Source: Psychrobacter alimentarius (GTDB lineage: Bacteria > Pseudomonadota > Gammaproteobacteria > Pseudomonadales > Moraxellaceae). Taken from it: a stretch of 64,000 nucleotides of DNA. The position numbers were made by a program, and so were the translations under genes. Of the stretch, positions 35,255-43,279 are shown piece after piece. The stretch spans positions 2,480,001-2,544,000 of the forward strand of contig NZ_CP014945.1 in assembly GCF_001606025.1 (NCBI RefSeq), read 5' to 3'. The notes beneath the pieces were generated by a model, which saw only the letters and a program-made list of their open reading frames with translations, was not told the origin of the DNA and ran no database searches. Position 1 is the first letter of the stretch. Each line of letters opens with the position of its first letter.

Positions 35255-36955
35255 TTATACGATAGAGCTATAGTCACGCATCGGCTCGGCTCGTAGTGGT
35301 GCGCCATTGGCAACATAATAATCTGCCGTCGAACGTGGCAGTTGCACGCCTTTCATCTTATCAGCGATTTTTTCTGCCAACATAATGGTGGTGGCATTCA
35401 GATTACCACTGATGATATTGGGCATAATAGACGCATCGACGACACGTAAGCCATCGATACCATGTACCAAACCTTCACCATTGACGACAGCATCATTACC
35501 CTCACCCATCGCACAGGTACAAGAAGGATGGTAGGCTGTCTCACCATGCTCGCGTACATAGTCATCCAACTGCTGATCGGTCACCAAGTCTTCGCTTGGT
35601 GAAAGCGCGCGACCACGGTAAGGGTCAAGCGCTGGCTGATGCATGATCTCACGAGTGATACGCATGGCAGCGCGGAACTCTTGCCAGTCTTGCTCATGAG
35701 ACATGTAGTTAAACAAAATACTTGGATGCGCGCTTGGGTCTTTTGAGGTCAGCTTGACACGGCCACGACTGGGTGAACGCAATGAGCCCACATGTGCTTG
35801 AAAACTGTGCGAATCACTGGCACTTCGACCATCATAACGAACCGCAAGTGGCAAGAAATGATACTGAATATTGGGATGCGTAAACTTTTCATCCGTGCGG
35901 ATAAAGCCGCCCCCTTCGAACTGATTGGAAGCGCCAAGCCCTGTGCCATTGAATAACCACTCCGCACCAATGGCAGGTTTGTTCCACCACTTATTGGCAG
36001 GCGCAATCGACACTGGCAGCTTACATTCATACTGCATGTACAGCTCTAAATGATCCTGCAAGTTATTACCCACACCCGGTAAATCTAAGACTTCTGTCAC
36101 GCCCAAGTCTTTTAACCATTGACCAGGGCCAATGCCTGAACGCTGCAACAGTTGCGGTGAAGCAATCGCACCTGATGAGACAATGACTTCACGAGCAGCG
36201 TAGAAGTTTTTGGTCTGACCTTGGTGCTCGACTTTGACACCGACAGCACGCTTACCATCAAATAAGATGACATCTGTCAGCGCACCCGTCAAAATCGTGA
36301 TATTGCTACGCGTTTTTGCAGTATCCAAATAACCGCGAGCGGTCGACGCACGGCGACCATTAGGCGTCACGAAGCGATCCATTGGACCAAAACCTTCTTG
36401 CTGATAGCCATTTAAGTCATCAGTAGCCGGAAACCCAGCTTGCACGCCCGCTTCAATCATCGCCTGAAACAACGGATTGACCCCAGGTTTTGACGTGGTC
36501 ATCTCAACAGGGCCACCTGCGCCATGGTAGTCATTTTCGCCAACATCACGATTTTCTGACTTCTTAAAATACGGCAAGCAGTCCAGATACGTCCAATCGG
36601 ACAAACCGTCTATTTTCGCCCAATCATCAAAATCCAACGCATTACCGCGGATATAACACATGCCATTGATCAATGACGAGCCGCCAAGACCTTTGCCTCG
36701 GCCGCAGTCCATCACGCGATTGTTCATATAAGGCTCAGGGTCAGTTTTATAACCCCAGTTGTAAGTGGTTCCTTGCAAAGGCATGGCAAGTGCGGCTGGC
36801 ATCTGAGTGCGAAAGTCCAGTCTATAATCTGGACGACCCGCCTCTAATAGTAATACCTTGATATCCGCATCTTCTGTCAACCGTGTAGCCAAGACGTTCC
36901 CTGCAGAACCTGCCCCGACGATAATGTAGTCATACTCAGGTGTGGTTGATGTCAT
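35255..36955 (-). CDS. betA: Choline dehydrogenase
   Basis: This membrane-associated FAD enzyme oxidises choline to betaine aldehyde. The start at 36955 ([10 protein letters not shown]) has GGAGT 6 bases upstream; two upstream ATG codons in frame lack this. The 566 residues match E. coli BetA (556). It is a GMC oxidoreductase: FAD-binding [19 protein letters not shown] near the N-terminus, the GMC signature [18 protein letters not shown], and a catalytic-histidine region [10 protein letters not shown] followed by the second flavin segment [16 protein letters not shown]. It lies between betB (129-base gap) and betT in one direction. Together they make glycine betaine for osmoprotection. Confidence 0.93.
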   Translation of the reverse strand: MTSTTPEYDYIIVGAGSAGNVLATRLTEDADIKVLLLEAGRPDYRLDFRTQMPAALAMPLQGTTYNWGYKTDPEPYMNNRVMDCGRGKGLGGSSLINGMCYIRGNALDFDDWAKIDGLSDWTYLDCLPYFKKSENRDVGENDYHGAGGPVEMTTSKPGVNPLFQAMIEAGVQAGFPATDDLNGYQQEGFGPMDRFVTPNGRRASTARGYLDTAKTRSNITILTGALTDVILFDGKRAVGVKVEHQGQTKNFYAAREVIVSSGAIASPQLLQRSGIGPGQWLKDLGVTEVLDLPGVGNNLQDHLELYMQYECKLPVSIAPANKWWNKPAIGAEWLFNGTGLGASNQFEGGGFIRTDEKFTHPNIQYHFLPLAVRYDGRSASDSHSFQAHVGSLRSPSRGRVKLTSKDPSAHPSILFNYMSHEQDWQEFRAAMRITREIMHQPALDPYRGRALSPSEDLVTDQQLDDYVREHGETAYHPSCTCAMGEGNDAVVNGEGLVHGIDGLRVVDASIMPNIISGNLNATTIMLAEKIADKMKGVQLPRSTADYYVANGAPLRAEPMRDYSSIV

Positions 36956-37084
36956 AAAATACTCCATAATCTTAAAAAAAGTCAGTATTGAAAAATACGT
37001 CATTTACTATTAGTAGAATTAAATAAAAAGGAACATGCCCCTCAATAAAACCCGACTGTCTACGTGTTCTTTTCAATAAAGCTC

Positions 37085-38587
37085 TTAAAATACCGACTCA
37101 AACGCGCCCAATTCTACTTGGATAGATTTGGTCTGCGTATAATGCTCAAGCGCTTCAACACCATTTTCGCGGCCAATACCTGAGTGCTTATAACCACCAA
37201 CTGGCATCTGTGCTGCCGACTCGCCCCACGTATTCAACCAGCAAATGCCTGCTTCGATTTGAGCGATGACACGATGAGCGCGGTTTAGATCAGTGGTCAC
37301 CACCCCTGCTGCCAGACCGTAATCCGTATCATTGGCACGGCGAATGACTTCTTCTTCAGTCTCATAAGTCAATATCGACATGACAGGGCCAAAGATCTCC
37401 TCACGGACGATAGTCATATCATCACGACAGTCAGTAAAGACCGTCGGCGCGACAAACGCTCCGTCAGCTAGCGAACCAGTCGTGACTCTCTCACCACCCA
37501 CGAGCAAACGTGCGCTGCTGGCTTTACCTTGCTCGATATAATCCAGCACTCTTTCCATATGCGGGAAGCTCACCAATGGCCCCATATTGATGTTTTCATC
37601 TAATGGATCGCCAAGCTTGATGCGCTCGACACGGGTCAAAATAGCTTGCTCAAACTTGGTTTGTAGCGCGGTTGGTACAAATACGCGTGTGCCATTGGTA
37701 CATACTTGACCACTGCTATAAAAGTTCGCCATCATCGCAATGTCGGCCGCCATATCAATATCGGCATCATCAAATACAATCAATGGTGATTTACCACCAA
37801 GCTCTAGCGTTACCTCTTTAAGAGACGATGAGGCCGCGCTTGACATGACTTTTTTGCCCGTTGGGACGCCACCTGTAAACGATACTTTGGCAATATCAGG
37901 GTGCTGAGTGAGTGCTTCGCCAACTTCATAGTTGCCTTGCACGACATTAAACACCCCATTGGGCAGTCCTGCTTCTGTAAAAATCTCTGCCAGTTTTAAA
38001 GCCGTCAAAGGCGTGACTTCTGATGGCTTAAAGATCATCGCATTACCAGCAGCTAGTGCTGGCGCAGCTTTCCACATCGCGATTTGAATAGGATAGTTCC
38101 ATGCACCAATACCAGCGACCACGCCAAGTGGCTCACGGCGCGTGTAGACAAAGCTCGTATCACGCAGTGGAATCTGACGACCCTCTATCATCGGTGCAAG
38201 GCCTGCATAATACTCAACCACATCGGCACCGGTGACGATATCTACATACTTGGTTTCGGAGTACGCTTTACCCGTGTCTTTTGTTTCGAGTAGTGCCAGC
38301 ACATCATTACGCTCACGCAATATCTCGACGGCCTTTAACAAAATACGGCTACGCTCAACGGGTGTCATCGCCGCCCAGATTTTTTGGCCTTGCTTGGCCG
38401 CTTGCACCGCGTCATTGATTTGCTCTAGGGTGGTTTGCTGAATGGTTGCTAAGACCTCACCAGTCGCTGGATTGATGTCTTCAAACGTGGTCAGCGATGT
38501 GTCGATCGGCAGATAGCGACCGTTGATATAAGCGGTTTGTGTTTGCTGTAAATCAATGATGTCTGTTACGTTGATTGAATCTGTCAT
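37085..38587 (-). CDS. betB: Betaine-aldehyde dehydrogenase
   Basis: This 500-residue NAD(P)+-dependent enzyme converts betaine aldehyde to glycine betaine in the cytosol. The aldehyde dehydrogenase motifs are present: GAWNYPIQ (161-168) for cofactor binding, LELGGKSP (261-268) with general base E262, and GQVCTNGT (293-300) with catalytic C296. FTGG at 237-240 binds the nucleotide. The start has a strong ribosome site (AGGAGA). The gene is upstream of betA in the same direction, as in other bet clusters, and downstream of a TetR gene by 147 bases. Confidence 0.92.
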   Translation of the reverse strand: MTDSINVTDIIDLQQTQTAYINGRYLPIDTSLTTFEDINPATGEVLATIQQTTLEQINDAVQAAKQGQKIWAAMTPVERSRILLKAVEILRERNDVLALLETKDTGKAYSETKYVDIVTGADVVEYYAGLAPMIEGRQIPLRDTSFVYTRREPLGVVAGIGAWNYPIQIAMWKAAPALAAGNAMIFKPSEVTPLTALKLAEIFTEAGLPNGVFNVVQGNYEVGEALTQHPDIAKVSFTGGVPTGKKVMSSAASSSLKEVTLELGGKSPLIVFDDADIDMAADIAMMANFYSSGQVCTNGTRVFVPTALQTKFEQAILTRVERIKLGDPLDENINMGPLVSFPHMERVLDYIEQGKASSARLLVGGERVTTGSLADGAFVAPTVFTDCRDDMTIVREEIFGPVMSILTYETEEEVIRRANDTDYGLAAGVVTTDLNRAHRVIAQIEAGICWLNTWGESAAQMPVGGYKHSGIGRENGVEALEHYTQTKSIQVELGAFESVF

Positions 38588-38734
38588 GAGTATGTTCTCC
38601 TTACGACCACTGGTGAGCGTTATTTATTAATCAATGCACTCATCAATTAACTAATCACTCAAACCAAATGGTTCGCCATTATGAATATATTAAAATAAAA
38701 TGTTCGTGTTTTACGATGATTGATTGCGCCACTG

Positions 38735-39316
38735 TTATTGATCAAAATCACGCTGCGTCATTTTGATTAAGCGATCTCTTAATGACTGTTTTCCCGATAT
38801 GTTGATGCCTGAAAAATCCGATAGCCAAATACCATCGACAACCAATCGCACCATACATAGCGTTTCGGTATTGTCAGTGGCTTCATACTTTTTCAATTGC
38901 GCATTTGCCCATTTGGCCCATAGCGCACGAAGCTCGCTATCACCCAGCATCAACACATATAGTGTCGCTTGATTGTCAAACTCTGCTTGCCCCTTTTCGC
39001 CCAAGCTGATGGTGGCATCGATATAGGCACGAGTAAAAGAGCCATAAGACACAGCATCTTTGGCCATCGCTGCATCTACTTCTGCTTCAAACTTAGCCAT
39101 GGCATCATTGAATACTTCAAGCACCAGTGCATTTTTGGTGGCGAAGTGATGCATGACGCCACCTTTAGTCACGCCAGTTGCATCAGCGACCGCTTGAAAT
39201 GTCACCTTAGACAACCCTTGCTCTAGAGTGATGCGTGCTGCCTGATCTAGTAAGGCTCGTCGAACCACTTCTGGTTGTTTTTTACGCTTATGAGCATTTT
39301 CCGTTTCTATATTCAT
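38735..39316 (-). CDS. TetR-family transcriptional regulator
   Basis: The 193-residue protein has an N-terminal TetR helix-turn-helix (about 15-62: ITLEQGLSKVTFQAVADATG then VTKGGVMHHFATKNAL). The C-terminal ligand domain ends with LVVDGIWLSDFSGINI. Its position just before betB is where betI usually lies. The sequence does not show the BetI pattern I know (for example GIISHYFRDKNGLLEATMR), so I do not name it betI. It begins one base after the stop of an SMR exporter gene (stop TGA, then T, then ATG), so translation is coupled. It is therefore likely that it represses that exporter. Control of the bet genes remains possible. Confidence 0.8.
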   Translation of the reverse strand: MNIETENAHKRKKQPEVVRRALLDQAARITLEQGLSKVTFQAVADATGVTKGGVMHHFATKNALVLEVFNDAMAKFEAEVDAAMAKDAVSYGSFTRAYIDATISLGEKGQAEFDNQATLYVLMLGDSELRALWAKWANAQLKKYEATDNTETLCMVRLVVDGIWLSDFSGINISGKQSLRDRLIKMTQRDFDQ

Positions 39317-39317
39317 A

Positions 39318-39662
39318 TCAATGCACCACAGAATTAGACAATAAATTCATTACTATGACGCCACCAACAATCATAGCAATACCGATCACTGCTGCTGCAT
39401 CAAGACTTTGCTTAAAGATGAACACGCTCGCGAGCGAAGTCAGTACAATTCCCAACCCGCCCCACAATGCATAAGCAATGCCGAGCGGTATTACTTTTAG
39501 CGTTTGCGTCAATGCATAAAAAGAGAGCGCATAAAGCACAAACATAATGAGCGTTGGTACCAAACGTGTGAACTGTTCTGATTTCGCAAGAAAAGTCGTA
39601 CCAATGACTTCACAAGTGATGGCAGCGGCAAGATAGACATAAGCAATAGTCGTTGGACTCAT
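39318..39662 (-). CDS. SMR-family small multidrug exporter
   Basis: The start at 39662 (MSPTTIAYVYLAAAITCEVI) gives 114 residues, the standard SMR size; a longer in-frame start at 39806 adds residues unlike the family. There are four membrane helices. The conserved Glu14-equivalent in the first helix (AAAITCEVIGTTFLAKSEQF) binds proton and drug. The second helix region GIAYALWGGLGIVLTSLASV is typical of EmrE/SugE-type proteins. It exports lipophilic cations or guanidinium-like compounds; which one is not clear. Cotranscribed with the TetR gene that follows. Confidence 0.88.
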   Translation of the reverse strand: MSPTTIAYVYLAAAITCEVIGTTFLAKSEQFTRLVPTLIMFVLYALSFYALTQTLKVIPLGIAYALWGGLGIVLTSLASVFIFKQSLDAAAVIGIAMIVGGVIVMNLLSNSVVH

Positions 39663-40145
39663 GTTAAAAGTACCCGTCTCAAATTGAGCATCAGTGATTA
39701 AAGTTTCCATCAAAAGAAACCATACGGTCGGTATTCTATAGCAAGAAACCTGTAATGTGAAGGGTGAATATGGTATTTCTTGATATTGAATCGCTTTAAA
39801 ACTCAAAAATATCAGCTATTTACCGGTTTCGACTCAAATATGTATGGAAAAATCAGACCTTACCGAGCGACTTTTTTATAAAAAATTGGCATGGATTACG
39901 TGCCTCAAACCCGCACTAATAAAGGAATACCTAGATAAATACATGGGATAAAACCCGTCCCAGATAATATGTGGAATAAAGGCTAAAAGACTATTTTTGA
40001 TAAATTTCGATATTATTCATAATTAATAGCATAATAAGGTTGACAGCCTATGACGACTTGGCTAAAATGTGCCCCACATAACGCAAACAAGCCAAGCGAT
40101 TAGGCTTTTATAAAGCTTAAACTGCTTACTGTTATGACAGCTTAT
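39663..40145. other. Intergenic region with tRNA-Asn promoter
   Basis: These 483 bases lie between the SMR exporter (minus) and tRNA-Asn (plus). The right end holds the tRNA promoter (40040-40068). The rest must contain the exporter promoter, which I cannot locate with confidence. No gene is recognised. Confidence 0.5.
40040..40068 (+). promoter_or_regulatory. Sigma-70 promoter of tRNA-Asn
   Basis: TTGACA (40040-40045), a 17-base spacer and TAAAAT (40063-40068) form a near-consensus promoter. The following GTGCCCC is GC-rich as in stringently controlled stable-RNA promoters. It lies about 77 bases before the tRNA. Confidence 0.8.
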
Positions 40146-40221
40146 TCTCCAATAGCTCAGTTGGTAGAGCAACGGACTGTTAATCCGTGTGTCCCTGGTT
40201 CGAGCCCAGGTTGGAGAGCCA
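40146..40221 (+). tRNA. tRNA-Asn (anticodon GTT)
   Basis: This is a 76-base cloverleaf with encoded CCA. The acceptor arm TCTCCAA pairs with TTGGAGA (with G discriminator), the D arm includes AGCTCAGTTGGTAGAGC, the anticodon stem ACGGA/TCCGT has loop CTGTTAA (anticodon GTT at 40179-40181), and the T arm contains GGTTCGAGCC. A terminator follows. Confidence 0.97.
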
Positions 40222-40227
40222 TATACT

Positions 40228-40262
40228 AAAAACCTTCATCACTTAATGATGAAGGTTTTTTT
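40228..40262 (+). terminator. Terminator after tRNA-Asn
   Basis: AAAACCTTCATCA and TGATGAAGGTTTTTTT pair over 13 bases around CTTAA with a T run. Confidence 0.9.
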
Positions 40263-40410
40263 ATTGCCACCATTTTGTAATGACTGATCATAATATTCGC
40301 GCAACCGTGGTGTTCTTTTAAGCATTTTTGTTGTATGGTAAGGTTAGTTTTGATTGGTTTGTTTTTTGTCTGAGTGCTTTACTCCTACTCACTAAAAGTA
40401 ATGGTTTATT

Positions 40411-40740
40411 ATGATACCTGTACGTGTAAAAAATAAGTTTTCTGATCATCCGCAAAAAATCATGCGCCCGATCAGTATTCGCCTGTCTGAAGAGATGATT
40501 GCCTTATTAGAATCAACGTCGACAGAGTTGGGCTTTAAACGTATTCAAGGGCTTATTCGCCTATACATCCGCCAAGGTCTTGATCGTGACCATCAGGATT
40601 ACACCTTGGCACACGATGAAGTCTTTATCGAAACGCTACGCAAGCGCGGTGTGAGTCAGCACATCATTGATCAGGCTATCGTAGACACGCACAATAATAA
40701 CATCACTCATCCTTTATCTGAGCTGCAAGACAACGACTAA
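40411..40740 (+). CDS. Ribbon-helix-helix-like hypothetical protein
   Basis: The 109-residue protein has a central part, RPISIRLSEEMIALLESTST then ELGFKRIQGLIRLYIRQGLD, resembling the ribbon-helix-helix fold (one strand with alternating small and basic residues, then two helices). This would suggest a small DNA-binding protein. The C-terminal tail is acidic. No toxin or partner gene adjoins it, so it is not obviously an antitoxin. It is a single gene with its own terminator, following tRNA-Asn. The target is unknown. Confidence 0.6.
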   Translation: MIPVRVKNKFSDHPQKIMRPISIRLSEEMIALLESTSTELGFKRIQGLIRLYIRQGLDRDHQDYTLAHDEVFIETLRKRGVSQHIIDQAIVDTHNNNITHPLSELQDND

Positions 40741-40764
40741 AAGCACATATAGCAGACCATCATT

Positions 40765-40804
40765 AAAAAAGACTGAGTGCTCCGACAGGCGCTCAGTCTT
40801 TTTT
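40765..40804 (+). terminator. Terminator after the ribbon-helix-helix-like gene
   Basis: AAAAAAGACTGAG and CTCAGTCTTTTTT pair over 13 bases, with further GC pairing toward the loop and a T run. Confidence 0.9.
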
Positions 40805-40967
40805 TTGTGCCTCTTTTCTCTATGAATTACGCCACACCTATTTCTTTATCGCTATATTAAGTTTCCTACAGTATTTAGCCATAATTAAACACAACAGACA
40901 ATCAAACACGGTATATTAAGAAAACAGTTGTTACTATTGATGAGCATTTACTAGGAGGTGTACGATA

Positions 40968-41696
40968 ATGAATTCATATCAGCGTTTCAACAAAGCTTTG
41001 TTATTAACGATGACTTTATCGATACTAGCAATCGCTCCTGGCTGCTCGCAGCCACAAACAGACCCGAACAAACAAACCATACCAACTGACTCAGATCAAT
41101 GGCAAAAAAAGTTGGGGGCAACCTTAGAGCAACTTCCTGAGTCTGACCAGCAATTGCTGAGTCGATATATGCTGCGCATGAAGCTGAGCGAAGCTTATGA
41201 GTCGGGCGCGATGCCGCGTACTACTATTGAAAAAGCGCTCATACAACAGCGTGAATATGAGCGTTTGCATCCTAATAACCCAACGGGTAAAAAAAGCCCT
41301 ATTGTGACGCATCAGCAAGCCACTAACCCAACTCTGAATTATCCTGTTGCCCTACTTCCCGTCAAAAGTAGCGATAGCGATAGTTTGAACCAAGTAAAGC
41401 TACAGTTTATGCTATCAAACCACGGTAAAGTCGCTATCCGAAGCTTTAAGGGTACGTTGACCATGCAAGATGCCAATTTAAAGAAGGGCAAGCACTTTAA
41501 CGTTCCATTGATTGAGTTCGAGCCACCCATTCAGCCAGAGCAATCTGGAAAAATAGTCATTGAAAGTAGTATTGAAGACATCAACGTCATGCGAGCCATC
41601 AAAAACTCGAAAGACATGACCATTGAGATTAGTGAAGGCACCCTTGTATTAGAAGATGGCGAAACAATCGAATTTGCTCAGTCACTTGTGAAGTAA
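40968..41696 (+). CDS. Hypothetical lipoprotein
   Basis: This 242-residue exported lipoprotein has a signal peptide with hydrophobic core at 10-22 and lipobox APGC (Cys26). The proline at -2 is unusual but tolerated. A helical middle part (about 45-95) precedes a beta-rich C-terminal domain (about 120-242) containing VKLQFMLSNHGKVAIRSFKG and IEFEPPIQPEQSGKI. This resembles an immunoglobulin-like accessory domain, though the family is not recognised. It has a very strong ribosome site (GGAGGTG, 8 bases before the ATG). It is a single gene; a terminator lies about 65 bases downstream. Confidence 0.65.
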   Translation: MNSYQRFNKALLLTMTLSILAIAPGCSQPQTDPNKQTIPTDSDQWQKKLGATLEQLPESDQQLLSRYMLRMKLSEAYESGAMPRTTIEKALIQQREYERLHPNNPTGKKSPIVTHQQATNPTLNYPVALLPVKSSDSDSLNQVKLQFMLSNHGKVAIRSFKGTLTMQDANLKKGKHFNVPLIEFEPPIQPEQSGKIVIESSIEDINVMRAIKNSKDMTIEISEGTLVLEDGETIEFAQSLVK

Positions 41697-41763
41697 CCGT
41701 TAGTATAGTCAGTCCAATATAAATAAAACTAACCTCAATGTGCGGCCATTTTATATACGCATA

Positions 41764-41800
41764 AAAAAAGCCCCCAATCAGTGATGATTGGGGGCTTTTC
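41764..41800. terminator. Terminator after the lipoprotein gene and tRNA-Ser (bidirectional)
   Basis: AAAAGCCCCCAATCA and TGATTGGGGGCTTTT form a strong stem around GTGA. It lies downstream of the plus-strand lipoprotein gene and of the minus-strand tRNA-Ser. Confidence 0.88.
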
Positions 41801-41805
41801 GAATT

Positions 41806-41896
41806 TGGCGGAGACGGAGAGATTCGAACTCTCGAAGGGCTATGAACCCTTGCCGGTTTTCAAGACCGGTGCATTCAACCGCTCTGCCACGTCTCC
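41806..41896 (-). tRNA. tRNA-Ser (anticodon TGA)
   Basis: This 91-base class II tRNA has a long variable arm and encoded CCA. On the minus strand the acceptor GGAGACG pairs with CGTCTCC (with G discriminator), the anticodon stem CCGGT/ACCGG encloses the loop with TGA (complement at 41860-41862), and the T arm contains GAGTTCGAATCTC. Confidence 0.97.
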
Positions 41897-41907
41897 ATTG
41901 GTGCATC

Positions 41908-41935
41908 ATTATATACAGATCATTTTATAATGCAA
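41908..41935 (-). promoter_or_regulatory. Sigma-70 promoter of tRNA-Ser
   Basis: On the minus strand TTGCAT (41930-41935), a 16-base spacer and a perfect TATAAT (41908-41913) precede the tRNA by 11 bases, so transcription starts within a few bases of the mature 5' end. Confidence 0.8.
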
Positions 41936-41991
41936 GCCTATATTCTAAAAAAATGAAAATAATTTTCTGATACTTCATAATTGCTCATATT

Positions 41992-43137
41992 TTACTTGTT
42001 TGAAGCGAGATGCAGGCACATATCCAGTAGTCTATTGGCATAGCCCCATTCGTTATCATACCAAGCAAATACCTTATATTGATCGCCCACTCGCATCAGC
42101 TGCTGTCCATCGATGATAAGCGATTCGGTCTGATGGATAAAATCACTGGAAACCAATGGCTCATCGGTATACGCCATGATATCGAGCAAATGCGCTTGGC
42201 TAGCAGACTTAAGCACTTCGCCCACTGTTTCAATACTGACATCAGCTTGCTCAAACACAAAAGTCACATCGATGGCAGCAACATCGATGGTTGGCACCCG
42301 TATCGAATGACCATTTATTTTACCTGTCATCGCTGGTAGCACACGCTCGGTGGCCGCAATACTACTAGATGTGGTGGGAATAATATTATAACCAGAAGCA
42401 CGCGCGCGTCTGGGATCACGATGCGCTTGATCTAAAACCGTTTGATCGGCTGTGACTGCATGAATCTCCGTCATCATTGCTGACCTTACCCCAAACGCCT
42501 TATCCAAAGTATCAATCAGTGGTACTAGCGCCTGAGTGGTACAAGAAACGCTAGAGATAATCGGTAGAGCGCGCGTCAATTCATTTGCATTCACGCCCAT
42601 GACAATGCAAGCATCTACATCGTCAAAAGGCGCGGCACCGATAATGACTTGGTGTGCCCCTGCCTCAATATGTAGATGCGCTTGCTCATAAGAGCGAAAG
42701 TGCCCTGTACACTCTAATACCACATCGACGCCAAGCGCCTGCCACGGTAGATGCTTGGGATTAGGCTCTGAGAGCATCGTAATACAATAGGTCAGATTGT
42801 TCTTAGTCAGGCAAAGCTGCGTCTTATTATCGTCATTGATGTGAGTTTCTACAATCTCAGCACTGACTCCCAATCGACTTAAGCGCCCATGCGTACTGTC
42901 AAACTTTAGCAAATGCAATAAAATATCTGCTGGCCCTAAGTCATTAATAGCGACTACATGGATGGCGCGACCCAATACTTCAAAACGCTCTAACAATGCG
43001 CGTAATACATTGCGCCCTATACGCCCAAAACCATTGATGGCGACTCTTAGTGGCTGTGTGTGCTCGCCTGTGGCACGAAATACGGCGGCGACTGGATCGG
43101 ACGTCAATTGATAATTGGCATGAGAAAAATCAGGCAT
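41992..43137 (-). CDS. Glyceraldehyde-3-phosphate / erythrose-4-phosphate dehydrogenase family
   Basis: This NAD+-dependent phosphorylating-aldehyde-dehydrogenase-type enzyme has an N-terminal Rossmann domain (LRVAINGFGRIGRNVLRALL), catalytic cysteine in SSVSCTTQALVP and partner histidine in TEIHA, and the C-terminal YDNEWGYANRLLD. Shared stretches with E. coli Epd, such as LPWQALGVDVV and PLVSSDF...IIDG, favour erythrose-4-phosphate dehydrogenase (vitamin B6 synthesis), but GAPDH activity cannot be excluded. SCTTQ is unusual; both enzymes normally have SCTTN. The start at 43137 (MPDFSHANYQ) is my choice; in-frame ATG codons at 43176 and 43209 exist, and no ribosome site decides. It is a single gene. 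Confidence 0.8.
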   Translation of the reverse strand: MPDFSHANYQLTSDPVAAVFRATGEHTQPLRVAINGFGRIGRNVLRALLERFEVLGRAIHVVAINDLGPADILLHLLKFDSTHGRLSRLGVSAEIVETHINDDNKTQLCLTKNNLTYCITMLSEPNPKHLPWQALGVDVVLECTGHFRSYEQAHLHIEAGAHQVIIGAAPFDDVDACIVMGVNANELTRALPIISSVSCTTQALVPLIDTLDKAFGVRSAMMTEIHAVTADQTVLDQAHRDPRRARASGYNIIPTTSSSIAATERVLPAMTGKINGHSIRVPTIDVAAIDVTFVFEQADVSIETVGEVLKSASQAHLLDIMAYTDEPLVSSDFIHQTESLIIDGQQLMRVGDQYKVFAWYDNEWGYANRLLDMCLHLASNK

Positions 43138-43279
43138 AACAAATGATCGCTTTAAAGGGGAATAAGAAAAAAGCATAAACACGGAGCGCGACAGACGAAG
43201 CGCCCTCATGCATCAACCAATAGGGTTTTCACCAAGAGTCTTTAATAGGTAATGAACGCATTGAAAGACGTGTGAGCTG

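Noticed and set aside
38735..39316. Naming the TetR gene betI because of its position
   Set aside because: The HTH and C-terminal sequence do not match the BetI pattern, and the gene is coupled to an SMR exporter gene.
40411..40740. Antitoxin of a toxin-antitoxin pair (ribbon-helix-helix-like protein)
   Set aside because: There is no adjoining toxin-sized gene; the gene is flanked by a tRNA terminator and its own terminator.
41788..41970. Plus-strand ORF across tRNA-Ser
   Set aside because: It overlaps a well-formed tRNA and a terminator.
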